The notes under the pieces were generated by a model. The model saw nothing but the letters and a program-made list of their open reading frames with translations. It was not told the DNA's origin and did not search any database. A stretch of 7,737 nt of DNA from Coriobacteriia bacterium (GTDB lineage Bacteria > Actinomycetota > Coriobacteriia > Anaerosomatales > JAHIQC01): the NCBI GenBank assembly GCA_030653635.1, contig JAURYZ010000052.1, positions 1 to 7,737 of the forward strand, read 5' to 3'. Below are positions 1-6,016 of this stretch, piece after piece. A program made the position numbers and the translations under genes. The first letter of the stretch is position 1. The number at the start of each line of letters is the position of its first letter.

Positions 1-64
1 CCTTCTGATCCTTCGGACAGCTGATGACGCTCCTGAGTTGAGTGATTCGAATCTTGCCAGCCAT
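1..64 (-). CDS. rpmD: 50S ribosomal protein L30 (N-terminal fragment, runs off the window)
   Basis: Only the first 21 codons are present; the rest lies before base 1. The start ATG is at 64, seven bases after the rpsE stop. The visible residues MAGKIRITQLRSVISCPKDQ match the L30 N-terminus in pattern (xIxITQxRSxI). The family usually has Gly-Arg right after that isoleucine, and here the pair is Ser-Cys. Position directly after rpsE is canonical for rpmD and supports the call. rplO would be expected next. The full length cannot be assessed. Confidence 0.9.
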   Translation of the reverse strand, partial: MAGKIRITQLRSVISCPKDQK

Positions 65-71
65 ATCGGGA

Positions 72-581
72 CTACTCCTCCCAACCGTAGATCTGGCCCA
101 CGGTCTTGCCACGCTTGCGCGCGATCTCCTCGGGGCTCGAAAGTTCCTTGAGTCCCTGGGCTGCGGCCTTGACCATGTTCAGGGCGTTGTCAGTGCCGAG
201 CGACTTGGACAGGACATCACGAATCCCCGCGAGCTCAAGAAGAGCGCGCACCGGGCCGCCGGCGATGATACCGGTACCAGGGCTGGCCGGCTTAAGCAGT
301 ACTTTGCCAGCGCCGAACTCACCGAGAATGGCGTGGGGTATCGTGCCGTTTTTTACCGGAACCTTAAACATGTTCTTCTTCGCGTCTTCGATACCCTTCT
401 TGATGGCGACGGGTACCTCCTGGGACTTGCCCATGCCGACACCGACGCTGCCGGCACCGTCACCGACGACCACCAGAGCGGTCAGCGCAAAGCGGCGACC
501 TCCCTTGACGACCTTGGAGACGCGATTGATGTAAACGACCTTTTCCTGCAGCTCCGAGACCGGAGCTTCCCTACGGGCCAT
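72..581 (-). CDS. rpsE: 30S ribosomal protein S5
   Basis: Small-subunit protein behind the decoding region. It affects fidelity and spectinomycin sensitivity, and helps form the mRNA entry channel. The 169-residue length is typical. The N-terminal double-stranded-RNA-binding-like domain includes the loop [11 protein letters not shown] (residues 21-31), which looks wild-type where spectinomycin-resistance changes are known. It continues with [20 protein letters not shown]. The C-terminal domain includes [20 protein letters not shown] and [16 protein letters not shown] lies six bases upstream of the ATG, just after the rplR stop. The last codons (GAG GAG TAG) probably serve as the Shine-Dalgarno of rpmD. 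Confidence 0.98.
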   Translation of the reverse strand: MARREAPVSELQEKVVYINRVSKVVKGGRRFALTALVVVGDGAGSVGVGMGKSQEVPVAIKKGIEDAKKNMFKVPVKNGTIPHAILGEFGAGKVLLKPASPGTGIIAGGPVRALLELAGIRDVLSKSLGTDNALNMVKAAAQGLKELSSPEEIARKRGKTVGQIYGWEE

Positions 582-592
582 ACCAGTCCTCC

Positions 593-961
593 CTAGAACT
601 TAAGTCCGGCGCTGCGGGCGCCTTCGGCAAGGGCTTTCACGCGACCATGATAGAGACGTCCGCCGCGGTCGAAGACCACTTCGGTCAGTCCCTGTTCGAT
701 CGCCCTACGCCCGACCAGCTCACCGACAGCTTTGGCTGCTTCGATGTTGCCGCCGGACTTCACGCTACCGCGCACCTCGGAATCAACAGTCGAAGCTGAG
801 GCCATTGTGAGGCCGGCTACGTCGTCGATGAGCTGCGCGTAGATGTTGCTGTTGGTGCGACTCACGCACAGACGGGGACGGGTCGCGGTACCAGTGACCT
901 TGCCGCGAACACGCGTCTTGCGCCTGAGCAGACCTGCTCTCTTCGCCTTCAGCTTATCCAT
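593..961 (-). CDS. rplR: 50S ribosomal protein L18
   Basis: Binds 5S rRNA together with L5 and builds the central protuberance. The chosen ATG at 961 gives 122 residues and the basic N-terminus [24 protein letters not shown] 12 codons upstream stays in frame but adds an acidic, non-conserved leader that overlaps the intergenic hairpin, so it is less likely. The core shows [20 protein letters not shown] and [20 protein letters not shown], with GLKF at the end, as in the family. A GAGGAGAG purine run lies upstream with slightly long spacing. The stop TAG runs into the Shine-Dalgarno of rpsE (TAGGGAGG). Confidence 0.96.
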   Translation of the reverse strand: MDKLKAKRAGLLRRKTRVRGKVTGTATRPRLCVSRTNSNIYAQLIDDVAGLTMASASTVDSEVRGSVKSGGNIEAAKAVGELVGRRAIEQGLTEVVFDRGGRLYHGRVKALAEGARSAGLKF

Positions 962-987
962 AACTCCACTACTCTCCTCGAAATCAC

Positions 988-1006
988 CCGACCGCACAGC
1001 GGCCGG
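988..1006 (-). other. Stem-loop in the rplF-rplR gap
   Basis: On the transcribed strand CCGGCCGC pairs with GCGGTCGG (eight pairs, one of them G-U) around a three-base TGT loop. It starts 12 bases after the rplF stop and lies upstream of the rplR Shine-Dalgarno. The following sequence (GTGATTTCGAGG) has only three consecutive T, too few for a convincing intrinsic terminator in the middle of this operon. Confidence 0.5.
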
Positions 1007-1018
1007 CGCACTAATTCA

Positions 1019-1555
1019 CTACTTCGCAGTCTTACCAAGCTTACGACGAACATGCTCACCTTCGTAGCGCACACCCTTGCCCTTGTAGGGCTCCGGAGGA
1101 CGCCATCCACGAATCTCGGCGGCTATCTGGCCGACGCGCTGCTTGTCGATCCCGCGAACGGTGATCTTGGTCGGCGCGGGAACCTCGAACGTGATGTTTG
1201 ACTCTGACTTGATGTGCACCGAATGCGAGAAACCAAGCTGCATTTCGATATCCAAACCATTCATCGCAGCACGATACCCGACACCCACGATCTCGAGGTT
1301 CTTATGGAAGCCATCCGATACACCGACCACCATGTTGGCAACCAGTGTACGGGTCAGACCATGCAGTGAGCGATGTGTACGTGAGTCCGAAGGACGACGT
1401 ACGACAATCTCTCCATCGACCATCTCGATGATCATGTCTTCTTTGAACGCCTGCGACAGCTCTCCCTTTGGTCCCTTGACAGAGACCGTCGAGCCGTCGA
1501 TCTTGACTTCTACCCCGGTTGGGACCGGGATGGGCTGCTTGCCGATACGAGACAC
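1019..1555 (-). CDS. rplF: 50S ribosomal protein L6
   Basis: Large-subunit protein near the sarcin-ricin loop and the factor-binding site, made of two repeated L6 domains. The 178-residue length is standard. The start codon is GTG, giving [20 protein letters not shown], with AAGGAG nine bases upstream. The first domain includes [11 protein letters not shown]. The second ends in the conserved [20 protein letters not shown] with a basic Lys-rich tail. The stop is TAG. A 57-base gap with a stable hairpin follows before rplR. Confidence 0.98.
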   Translation of the reverse strand: MSRIGKQPIPVPTGVEVKIDGSTVSVKGPKGELSQAFKEDMIIEMVDGEIVVRRPSDSRTHRSLHGLTRTLVANMVVGVSDGFHKNLEIVGVGYRAAMNGLDIEMQLGFSHSVHIKSESNITFEVPAPTKITVRGIDKQRVGQIAAEIRGWRPPEPYKGKGVRYEGEHVRRKLGKTAK

Positions 1556-1586
1556 GGCTATTCGCTCCTTTCCTTGTCCTGTCCGG

Positions 1587-1985
1587 TTACCAGATGTAGG
1601 CGATTACTTCGCCGCCGACGCGAGCCTTGCGAGCAGCGCGATCAGTCATGACGCCAGAAGACGTCGAGATGACCGCGATACCAAGACCGCCCAGAACGCG
1701 AGGCAGATCGTCCTTCTTCGCATACACACGCAGACCCGGCTTACTAATACGCCGAATTCCCGTGATTGTGCGCTGCTTCTTCGGACCGTACTTGAGAACG
1801 ACTTCGAGGGAGTCCTGCGGCGCGGCAGCAGTGACCTTGTAGTCCTCGATATAGCCCTCTTGCTTCATGATGCGCGCGATCTCGACCAACTTCGTGGACG
1901 AGGGCATACTCGCCGACTCCTTGAACGCCGAATTCGCGTTGCGAACTCGCGTCAGCATATCGGCGATAGGGTCTGTCATGCTCAT
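1587..1985 (-). CDS. rpsH: 30S ribosomal protein S8
   Basis: Primary 16S rRNA-binding protein that organises the central domain of the 30S subunit. In E. coli it also represses the spc operon by binding mRNA near rplE. The 132-residue length is normal. The N-terminus has [16 protein letters not shown]. The C-terminal RNA-binding part carries the family signature [20 protein letters not shown] and ends in IAYIW. An ATG two codons downstream would remove only Met-Ser. The stop is TAA, 31 bases before rplF. Autoregulation is plausible by analogy but is not demonstrated by anything seen here. Confidence 0.98.
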   Translation of the reverse strand: MSMTDPIADMLTRVRNANSAFKESASMPSSTKLVEIARIMKQEGYIEDYKVTAAAPQDSLEVVLKYGPKKQRTITGIRRISKPGLRVYAKKDDLPRVLGGLGIAVISTSSGVMTDRAARKARVGGEVIAYIW

Positions 1986-1994
1986 TACGTAATA

Positions 1995-2000
1995 CCTCCT
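1995..2000 (-). promoter_or_regulatory. Ribosome binding site of rpsH
   Basis: AGGAGG on the transcribed strand, nine bases before the ATG at 1985 and 15 bases before a second in-frame ATG at 1979. The spacing favours the first ATG, giving Met-Ser ahead of the conserved MTDPIADML. Confidence 0.8.
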
Positions 2001-2024
2001 ATGGTTCTCGGATGACTCCTTCGC

Positions 2025-2062
2025 GTGCGGTTCGCGCCGGCCCGTGGCCGAAGCGCCTGCAC
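2025..2062 (-). other. Compound stem-loop in the rpsN-rpsH gap
   Basis: On the transcribed strand the nested pairs are GTGC/GCAC (outer), GCGC/GCGC, and CGGCC/GGCCG closing a three-base ACG loop. A two-base bulge and an asymmetric internal loop separate the helices. It begins about 28 bases after the rpsN stop and ends about 25 bases before the rpsH Shine-Dalgarno. There is no T run, so termination is unlikely. Confidence 0.45.
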
Positions 2063-2090
2063 CCGATGGGCTCCTTAGTGATCCGTCGAA

Positions 2091-2276
2091 CTACCAGCTA
2101 GCCTTACGGACACCAGGAAGCTCGCCGCGGCTGGCAAGCTCGCGCAGACAGATTCGGCACACGCCGAACTGTCGGTAGAACGCACGTGGACGACCGCAGC
2201 GGTTGCAGCGGTTGACAGCACGCACTGCAAACTTCGGCGCGCGATTGGCCTTGGCGATCATCGACTTCTTGGCCAC
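2091..2276 (-). CDS. rpsN: 30S ribosomal protein S14, zinc-binding type
   Basis: Late-binding protein of the 30S head, next to S3 and S10. It has 61 residues, the length of the short zinc-dependent form (often called type Z). It starts with GTG, giving [20 protein letters not shown]. Four cysteines form the zinc site: CNRC (Cys24, Cys27) and CRIC (Cys40, Cys43). The C-terminus ([14 protein letters not shown]) is canonical. Many bacteria carry a second, zinc-free S14 paralogue under Zur control elsewhere; none is visible here. The stop is TAG, and a 105-base spacer with a compound stem-loop follows before rpsH. Confidence 0.98.
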   Translation of the reverse strand: MAKKSMIAKANRAPKFAVRAVNRCNRCGRPRAFYRQFGVCRICLRELASRGELPGVRKASW

Positions 2277-2282
2277 TTGTAA

Positions 2283-2288
2283 CCTCCT
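2283..2288 (-). promoter_or_regulatory. Ribosome binding site of rpsN
   Basis: AGGAGG on the transcribed strand, six bases before a GTG start codon at 2276. The strong site supports GTG initiation here, as no ATG gives the conserved N-terminus. Confidence 0.85.
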
Positions 2289-2293
2289 TACAT

Positions 2294-2314
2294 CGGCGTC
2301 AGAGTCTGACGCCG
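2294..2314 (-). other. Perfect inverted repeat between rplE and rpsN
   Basis: CGGCGTCAGA and TCTGACGCCG flank a single central base, giving a 10-bp perfect inverted repeat. As RNA it would fold as an eight-pair stem with a five-base loop. It starts four bases after the rplE stop and ends five bases before the rpsN Shine-Dalgarno. No T run follows. It may shield the mRNA or affect rpsN initiation; the sequence alone does not show which. Confidence 0.55.
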
Positions 2315-2318
2315 GCGG

Positions 2319-2861
2319 TTATCGCTTGAACGGGAAACCGAAGGCGTCGAGCAGTGCCCTGGCTTCGTCGTCTGTCTTCGAACTAGTGACGAACGTGATA
2401 TCCATGCCGCGCGTGCGAGTCACCTTGTCATAGTCAATCTCTGCGAAGATGAGCTGCTCGGTAACGCCCATGGAGTAGTTGCCGCGGCCATCGAATGACT
2501 TGGGGTTCAAGCCGCGGAAGTCACGGACGCGCGGGATAGCTGTGGTGATCAGGCGATCGAAGAATTCCCACATGCGGTCACCGCGAAGTGTCACCTTCGC
2601 ACCGATGGGCATTCCCTGCCTGATCTTGAAGCCGGCGATAGACTTCTTGGCGCGAGCCACCATCGGCTTTTGGCCAGTGATGATGCCGAGATCCACCATA
2701 GCTGAGTCAAGTTGTTTGATGTCCTGCGCGGCCTCACCGACACCCATATTTACAACGATCTTCTCAAGTCGCGGCACCATGTTCACGTTGCCGTACTCGA
2801 ACTTCTCTCGAAGGCCCGCAACAACCTCGCTGCGGTACTTCTCTTTGAGTCTTGGAGCCAT
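2319..2861 (-). CDS. rplE: 50S ribosomal protein L5
   Basis: Binds 5S rRNA with L18 and forms part of the central protuberance, contacting P-site tRNA and the 30S head. The chosen ATG gives 180 residues, the usual length, and the N-terminus [14 protein letters not shown]. The frame is open far upstream, but that part overlaps rplX in another frame and is not L5-like. An ATG six codons earlier is possible. Signatures are the [19 protein letters not shown] segment, [38 protein letters not shown] and [20 protein letters not shown] purine stretch (AGGTAGGAAGAG) precedes the start. The stop TAA is followed four bases later by a nearly perfect palindrome. Confidence 0.97.
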   Translation of the reverse strand: MAPRLKEKYRSEVVAGLREKFEYGNVNMVPRLEKIVVNMGVGEAAQDIKQLDSAMVDLGIITGQKPMVARAKKSIAGFKIRQGMPIGAKVTLRGDRMWEFFDRLITTAIPRVRDFRGLNPKSFDGRGNYSMGVTEQLIFAEIDYDKVTRTRGMDITFVTSSKTDDEARALLDAFGFPFKR

Positions 2862-2891
2862 TCTCTTCCTACCTTCCATGATTCTTCTCGC

Positions 2892-2914
2892 GTACCGGAT
2901 TTCCGACCCGGCAC
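2892..2914 (-). other. Stem-loop in the rplX-rplE gap
   Basis: On the transcribed strand GTGCCGG pairs with CCGGTAC (seven pairs including one G-U) around a nine-base loop. It ends about 30 bases before the rplE start. In E. coli the S8 repressor binds spc mRNA near the rplE start, so the position is suggestive. However, I cannot match the S8-binding core by eye, and the function is unknown. Confidence 0.4.
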
Positions 2915-2938
2915 GACTTTGCAGCCCGCAGATGCGAA

Positions 2939-3262
2939 CTACTTGTCTATGTCGTTGCCGCACTTCTTGCACACGCGAACGCGAGTGCCTTCGTCGCGGC
3001 GGCGAGCAACCCGTGTGGGCTGGGAACAGCTGGGGCACAGAAGCATGACATTACTGACATGGATCGTGCCTTCGACCTCAAGGATGCCGCCCTGCGGCTG
3101 CTTGTTGGTCGGACGCTGAGCCTTCTTGATCATATTCACGTGCTCGACGACTAGGCGCTGCTTCTCGGGATACACGCGCAGGACTCGGCTCTCTTTGCCC
3201 TTGTCCTTGCCAGTGATGACCTTGACCTTGTCGCCCTTGCGGATGGTCATGGAACTCGCCAT
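2939..3262 (-). CDS. rplX: 50S ribosomal protein L24, zinc-ribbon type
   Basis: Assembly-initiating 50S protein that binds the 5' region of 23S rRNA and sits near the tunnel exit. With the chosen start it has 107 residues. The N-terminal KOW domain starts [19 protein letters not shown] (about residues 5-35), followed by [14 protein letters not shown] and [19 protein letters not shown]. The C-terminus carries CPSC (Cys76, Cys79) and CKKC (Cys98, Cys101), a zinc-ribbon arrangement found in many but not all bacterial L24 proteins. An upstream start 11 codons earlier is open but overlaps the rplN stop and has no advantage. The Met at residue 5 matches the start in many homologues and is an alternative. 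The stop is TAG, 77 bases before rplE. Confidence 0.96.
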   Translation of the reverse strand: MASSMTIRKGDKVKVITGKDKGKESRVLRVYPEKQRLVVEHVNMIKKAQRPTNKQPQGGILEVEGTIHVSNVMLLCPSCSQPTRVARRRDEGTRVRVCKKCGNDIDK

Positions 3263-3270
3263 CTTCGCGT

Positions 3271-3277
3271 ACCTCCT
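3271..3277 (-). promoter_or_regulatory. Ribosome binding site of rplX overlapping the rplN stop
   Basis: AGGAGGT on the transcribed strand, eight bases before the ATG at 3262. Its first bases are the AG of the rplN TAG. The spacing favours the 107-residue form of L24 over a longer upstream frame or a start four codons later. Confidence 0.85.
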
Positions 3278-3644
3278 AAAGGACCTCGGGGGCAAGTGAA
3301 ACGATCTTCATGTACTTCTTGTCGCGCAACTCACGCGCGACAGGACCGAAGATACGAGTCCCCCGGGGATTACCCTGGTTGTCGATGACGACAGCTGCAT
3401 TCTCGTCGAACTTGATGTAGCTGCCGTCCTTGCGTCGTACTTCTTTCGTCGTGCGCACAACTACAGCGCGCACGATCTCGCCCTTCTTGACCGTCCCGTT
3501 CGGGATGGCTTCTTTGACGGTGCACACAATCACATCGCCAACACGAGCGTAGCGGCGCTTCGAACCGCCGAGAACCTTGATGCACAGCACCTTGCGTGCA
3601 CCAGAGTTGTCGGCGCACTTGAGCCGTGTCTCTGCCTGAATCAT
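3276..3644 (-). CDS. rplN: 50S ribosomal protein L14
   Basis: Conserved beta-barrel protein at the subunit interface. It forms intersubunit bridges with 16S rRNA and is also the target of the silencing factor RsfS. The chosen start gives 122 residues, the standard bacterial length, and the N-terminus [20 protein letters not shown]. The frame is open for 15 further codons upstream, but those residues are not L14-like. Other signatures are the central [20 protein letters not shown] and the C-terminal [16 protein letters not shown]. The stop TAG overlaps the Shine-Dalgarno of rplX (TAGGAGGT), so the two are probably coupled. This is the first gene of the spc half. Confidence 0.98.
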   Translation of the reverse strand: MIQAETRLKCADNSGARKVLCIKVLGGSKRRYARVGDVIVCTVKEAIPNGTVKKGEIVRAVVVRTTKEVRRKDGSYIKFDENAAVVIDNQGNPRGTRIFGPVARELRDKKYMKIVSLAPEVL

Positions 3645-3649
3645 CTCTT

Positions 3650-3654
3650 CCTCC
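3650..3654 (-). promoter_or_regulatory. Ribosome binding site that fixes the rplN start
   Basis: GGAGG on the transcribed strand, five bases before the ATG at 3644. It supports the 122-residue form of L14 rather than a start 15 codons further upstream that has no comparable site. Confidence 0.8.
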
Positions 3655-3676
3655 GAACGCGTACCGAATACCAGAG

Positions 3677-3705
3677 GTGCGTGGAGCATGAAGCTCGGCG
3701 CGCAC
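3677..3705 (-). other. Stem-loop in the rpsQ-rplN gap (S10/spc boundary)
   Basis: On the transcribed strand GTGCG and CGCAC form an outer 5-bp stem. An internal loop follows, then GAGC/GCTC closing a five-base loop (TTCAT). It lies between the rpsQ stop and the rplN Shine-Dalgarno. It is modest in stability and lacks a T run, so it should not terminate transcription. I see no convincing -35/-10 pair in this 78-base spacer either. Confidence 0.35.
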
Positions 3706-3722
3706 GTGACTTATCCGGATGC

Positions 3723-3983
3723 CTACTTGGCCTTCTCCACGATCTCCACGAGACGCCAGCGCTTCAGCTTGGACAGCGGGCGAGTCTCCATGATGGAGAC
3801 AACGTCGCCGACTTGGCACTCGTTGTTCTCGTCGTGCGCGTGAAACTTCTTGCTATGGGTCATCATCTTGCCGTACAGGGGATGACGCTTGCGATCCTCG
3901 ACCTTGACGACACACGTCTTCTCGCCGCCAGCCGAAACCACGACACCCTGCCGGACCTTACGCCTACTGCGATCTTCAGTCAT
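3723..3983 (-). CDS. rpsQ: 30S ribosomal protein S17
   Basis: Primary 16S rRNA-binding protein with an OB fold, important for early assembly of the 30S body. The 86-residue length is typical. Recognisable segments are [20 protein letters not shown], then [20 protein letters not shown], then [25 protein letters not shown] lies eight bases upstream of the ATG. In E. coli this is the last gene of the S10 operon. Here a 78-base spacer follows before rplN, so the classical boundary is visible only as a longer gap. Confidence 0.97.
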   Translation of the reverse strand: MTEDRSRRKVRQGVVVSAGGEKTCVVKVEDRKRHPLYGKMMTHSKKFHAHDENNECQVGDVVSIMETRPLSKLKRWRLVEIVEKAK

Positions 3984-4004
3984 CTACGCTTCCTCCACAC
4001 TAGC

Positions 4005-4220
4005 CTACAAGGCGGCCGCATCGCGCGCGGCACGCAACTCACGGGCCCGCAGCTCGGTGTGCAGGCGCGCGATGTTCTTCTTCACTGCATTGATCTGCGC
4101 CGGGTTATCCAGCTGGCCTGTAGCCAGGCGGAAGCGCAGGTTAAACAACTCGGTGCGAGCGTCCGCGATCTTCTGGACGATCTCGATATCCGTTAGCTCA
4201 CGGACCTCTGTAGCCTTCAT
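4005..4220 (-). CDS. rpmC: 50S ribosomal protein L29
   Basis: Small alpha-helical 50S protein beside L23 at the tunnel exit, part of the landing area for trigger factor and SRP. It has 71 residues, predicted as two long helices. It carries the family pattern [11 protein letters not shown], then [20 protein letters not shown], then [16 protein letters not shown]. The tail is alanine-rich. It begins immediately after the rplP stop (TAG-ATG), with GGTGAGG as a Shine-Dalgarno inside rplP. The stop is TAG, 21 bases before rpsQ. Confidence 0.97.
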   Translation of the reverse strand: MKATEVRELTDIEIVQKIADARTELFNLRFRLATGQLDNPAQINAVKKNIARLHTELRARELRAARDAAAL

Positions 4221-4643
4221 CTATGCCTCACCACCATCGGAACGCATCACGAACTTGGTCTTGATGGGCAGCTTGTGCTGTGCAAGACGAATCGCCTCAC
4301 GAGCAACGTCCTCGGGAACGCCGGCCAGCTCGAACATGATCCGACCGGGCTTCACAACTGCCACCCACTTCTCAGGGTTACCTTTGCCGGAGCCCATGCG
4401 GGTCTCGGCAGGCTTTTGCGTAACCGGCTTGTCCGGGAATATGTTGATCCAGACCTTACCGCCACGCTTCATGTAACGGGTCATCGCAATACGCGCGGAC
4501 TCAATCTGTCGGTTGGTGATCCAACCGGCTTCGAGAGCCTTAATCCCGTAGTCACCAAAGTTAATCTCGGTGCCGCCCTTGGCGACACCCTTCCGCGAAC
4601 CGCGCTGAACCTTGCGGTGCTTGACTCTCTTAGGCAGAAGCAT
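4221..4643 (-). CDS. rplP: 50S ribosomal protein L16
   Basis: Late-assembling 50S protein near the A-site tRNA elbow, required for full peptidyl transferase activity. At 140 residues it is the usual size. Family hallmarks are [15 protein letters not shown] at the start, [20 protein letters not shown], the [20 protein letters not shown] segment, and [20 protein letters not shown]. The start ATG directly abuts the rpsC stop, and its stop TAG directly abuts the rpmC ATG, so there is no spacer on either side. A GGAGGGAGG Shine-Dalgarno lies inside rpsC. Confidence 0.98.
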   Translation of the reverse strand: MLLPKRVKHRKVQRGSRKGVAKGGTEINFGDYGIKALEAGWITNRQIESARIAMTRYMKRGGKVWINIFPDKPVTQKPAETRMGSGKGNPEKWVAVVKPGRIMFELAGVPEDVAREAIRLAQHKLPIKTKFVMRSDGGEA

Positions 4644-5354
4644 CTAGCGCCTCCCTCCACCGTCGTTGCGGCGGCCACGGGCCGGACGATCGCGCTCGCG
4701 CTCCTCGGCGGGAGACGGGAACTTCTGTCCGGGAAGGACCTCACCGCGATAAATCCATACTTTGACACCGACAGCGCCCATCGTCGTGCGAGCCTCTGCG
4801 GTGCCGTAGTCGATCTTGGCGCGCAAAGTGTGCAACGGCACACGACCCTCGCGATACCACTCGCGACGACCCATCTCCGCGCCGCCGAGGCGACCGGAGC
4901 ACTGAATCCGGATCCCGAGAGCCCCGCTCTTCATGGCCGAAGCGACCGCCTTGCGCATTGCGCGACGGAAGGCTACTCGACCGACGAGCTGCTCGGAAAC
5001 GCTCTGAGCAACGAGAACCGCGTCGATCTCCGGACGCTTGATCTCGATGATGTTGATTGCCACAGATCCGCCGGTGACCTTCTCAAGCTCTTTGCGCAAC
5101 ACATCGACCTCGGCGCCCTTCTTGCCGATGACGATACCGGGACGCGCAGTCCACAGCTCGATGATGGTCTTATCACCCTTACGCTCGATCTCCACTCGGG
5201 AGACAGCGGCGCGACGAAGGCGAGTGAGAAGCATCTCGCGGATCTTGAGATCCTGCAAGAGCGTCTCGGCGTAGCCTTTGCCCATATACCAGCGCGAACG
5301 CCAGTCTTCGGTGATACCGAGTCGGAAACCGATCGGTTGGACCTTCTGACCCAT
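4644..5354 (-). CDS. rpsC: 30S ribosomal protein S3
   Basis: Small-subunit head protein at the mRNA entry channel; with S4 and S5 it contributes to mRNA helicase activity. The 236-residue length is within the bacterial range. The N-terminus [14 protein letters not shown] is diagnostic. A type II KH domain follows with its GxxG loop (VIGKKG, G77-G80). The C-terminal domain includes [20 protein letters not shown] at 151-170 and [10 protein letters not shown] at 179-188. The last roughly 20 residues are low-complexity and charged (Arg, Glu, Gly), a variable tail common in this family. A GAGGGGG stretch within the end of rplV serves as Shine-Dalgarno. The stop TAG is followed directly by the rplP ATG. 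Confidence 0.98.
   Translation of the reverse strand: MGQKVQPIGFRLGITEDWRSRWYMGKGYAETLLQDLKIREMLLTRLRRAAVSRVEIERKGDKTIIELWTARPGIVIGKKGAEVDVLRKELEKVTGGSVAINIIEIKRPEIDAVLVAQSVSEQLVGRVAFRRAMRKAVASAMKSGALGIRIQCSGRLGGAEMGRREWYREGRVPLHTLRAKIDYGTAEARTTMGAVGVKVWIYRGEVLPGQKFPSPAEERERDRPARGRRNDGGGRR
4650..4658 (-). promoter_or_regulatory. Ribosome binding site of rplP inside the end of rpsC
   Basis: GGAGGGAGG on the transcribed strand, six bases before the rplP ATG. It encodes Gly/Arg residues at the very end of S3. Because it is coding sequence until the rpsC stop, ribosomes finishing S3 arrive directly on the rplP start site, which supports tight coupling. Confidence 0.8.
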
Positions 5355-5358
5355 GCGC

Positions 5359-5700
5359 CTACGCCCCCTCTCGCTGCTTGACGATTACCGTTATGTGACT
5401 CGTGCGCTTGTCGATGCGAAACGCACGACCCTGCGCACGAGGACGGATCCTCTTCAGAGTCGGACCCTCGTCGACGAACGTCGTACCGACGATGAGATCT
5501 TCCGACTTGATCTTGAGGTTGCGCTCGGCGTTGGCCACGGCGCTGTTAAGCACCTTCGCTATGTCTTCGGCTGCGGCGCGAGGCGTGAACTGCAGAATCG
5601 CAGACGCGTCAGCCACTGACTTGCCTCTGATCAGATCGATCACGATGCGTGCCTTGCGTGGACTCACGCGCACGTAGCGTGCTACTGCTCTGGCTTCCAT
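5359..5700 (-). CDS. rplV: 50S ribosomal protein L22
   Basis: Large-subunit protein whose globular domain sits on the subunit surface and whose long beta-hairpin reaches into the exit tunnel, where changes can confer macrolide resistance. The 113-residue length is normal. Characteristic segments are [20 protein letters not shown] near the N-terminus, [10 protein letters not shown] in the middle, and the hairpin region [18 protein letters not shown] with [10 protein letters not shown] at the end. The hairpin has no obvious deletion or insertion. The ATG has AGAGGT about eight bases upstream, overlapping the rpsS stop. The stop TAG lies four bases before the rpsC start. Confidence 0.98.
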   Translation of the reverse strand: MEARAVARYVRVSPRKARIVIDLIRGKSVADASAILQFTPRAAAEDIAKVLNSAVANAERNLKIKSEDLIVGTTFVDEGPTLKRIRPRAQGRAFRIDKRTSHITVIVKQREGA

Positions 5701-5705
5701 GTGTC

Positions 5706-5981
5706 TTACCTCTTGCCCTTCTTGTCAGTCGCGTGGCCGCGGAACGTGCGGGTCGGGGCAAACTCACCGAGTTTGTGACCGACCATCGACTCCGTCACGT
5801 AGACCGGAACGTGCTTGCGGCCGTCGTGCACCGCGATCGTGTGACCGACCATCTCCGGGAAGATAGTCGAAGAACGCGACCACGTCTTGATGACCTTCTT
5901 CTCGCCCACCTCGTTCATCTTCTGGATACGCTCCAGTAGACGCGTCTGGACGAAGGGTCCCTTCTTCAAGCTCCTGCTCAT
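5706..5981 (-). CDS. rpsS: 30S ribosomal protein S19
   Basis: Small-subunit head protein that contacts S13 and 16S rRNA near the A site. The 91-residue length and sequence are typical: [11 protein letters not shown] at the start, then [15 protein letters not shown], then [18 protein letters not shown] near the end. The ATG follows the rplB stop by 35 bases. The upstream Shine-Dalgarno is weak (GAGAG about seven bases away, GGGAG further off). The last codons (AAG AGG TAA) also provide the Shine-Dalgarno of rplV, which begins five bases after the stop, so coupling to rplV is likely. Confidence 0.98.
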   Translation of the reverse strand: MSRSLKKGPFVQTRLLERIQKMNEVGEKKVIKTWSRSSTIFPEMVGHTIAVHDGRKHVPVYVTESMVGHKLGEFAPTRTFRGHATDKKGKR

Positions 5982-6016
5982 GGTTTGCTCTCAACTCCCT
6001 TTAGGCCGTAAGACCG

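Noticed and set aside
962..997. GTG start extending rplR by 12 codons
   Set aside because: The added acidic leader is not conserved and overlaps the intergenic hairpin; the ATG at 961 gives the normal N-terminus.
1143..2015. A 290-codon open frame on the plus strand opposite rplF and rpsH
   Set aside because: It crosses the rplF-rpsH boundary in antisense and shows no family features; a shadow frame.
2862..3038. N-terminal extension of rplE by up to 59 codons
   Set aside because: The extra residues overlap the end of rplX in another frame, are not L5-like, and would make the protein far longer than the family.
3645..3689. N-terminal extension of rplN by 15 codons
   Set aside because: A GGAGG site five bases before the ATG at 3644 and the conserved 122-residue length fix the internal start.
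4275..5381. A 368-codon open frame on the plus strand opposite rplP and rpsC
   Set aside because: Mirror frame of conserved ribosomal genes; no motif, and no independent evidence of coding.
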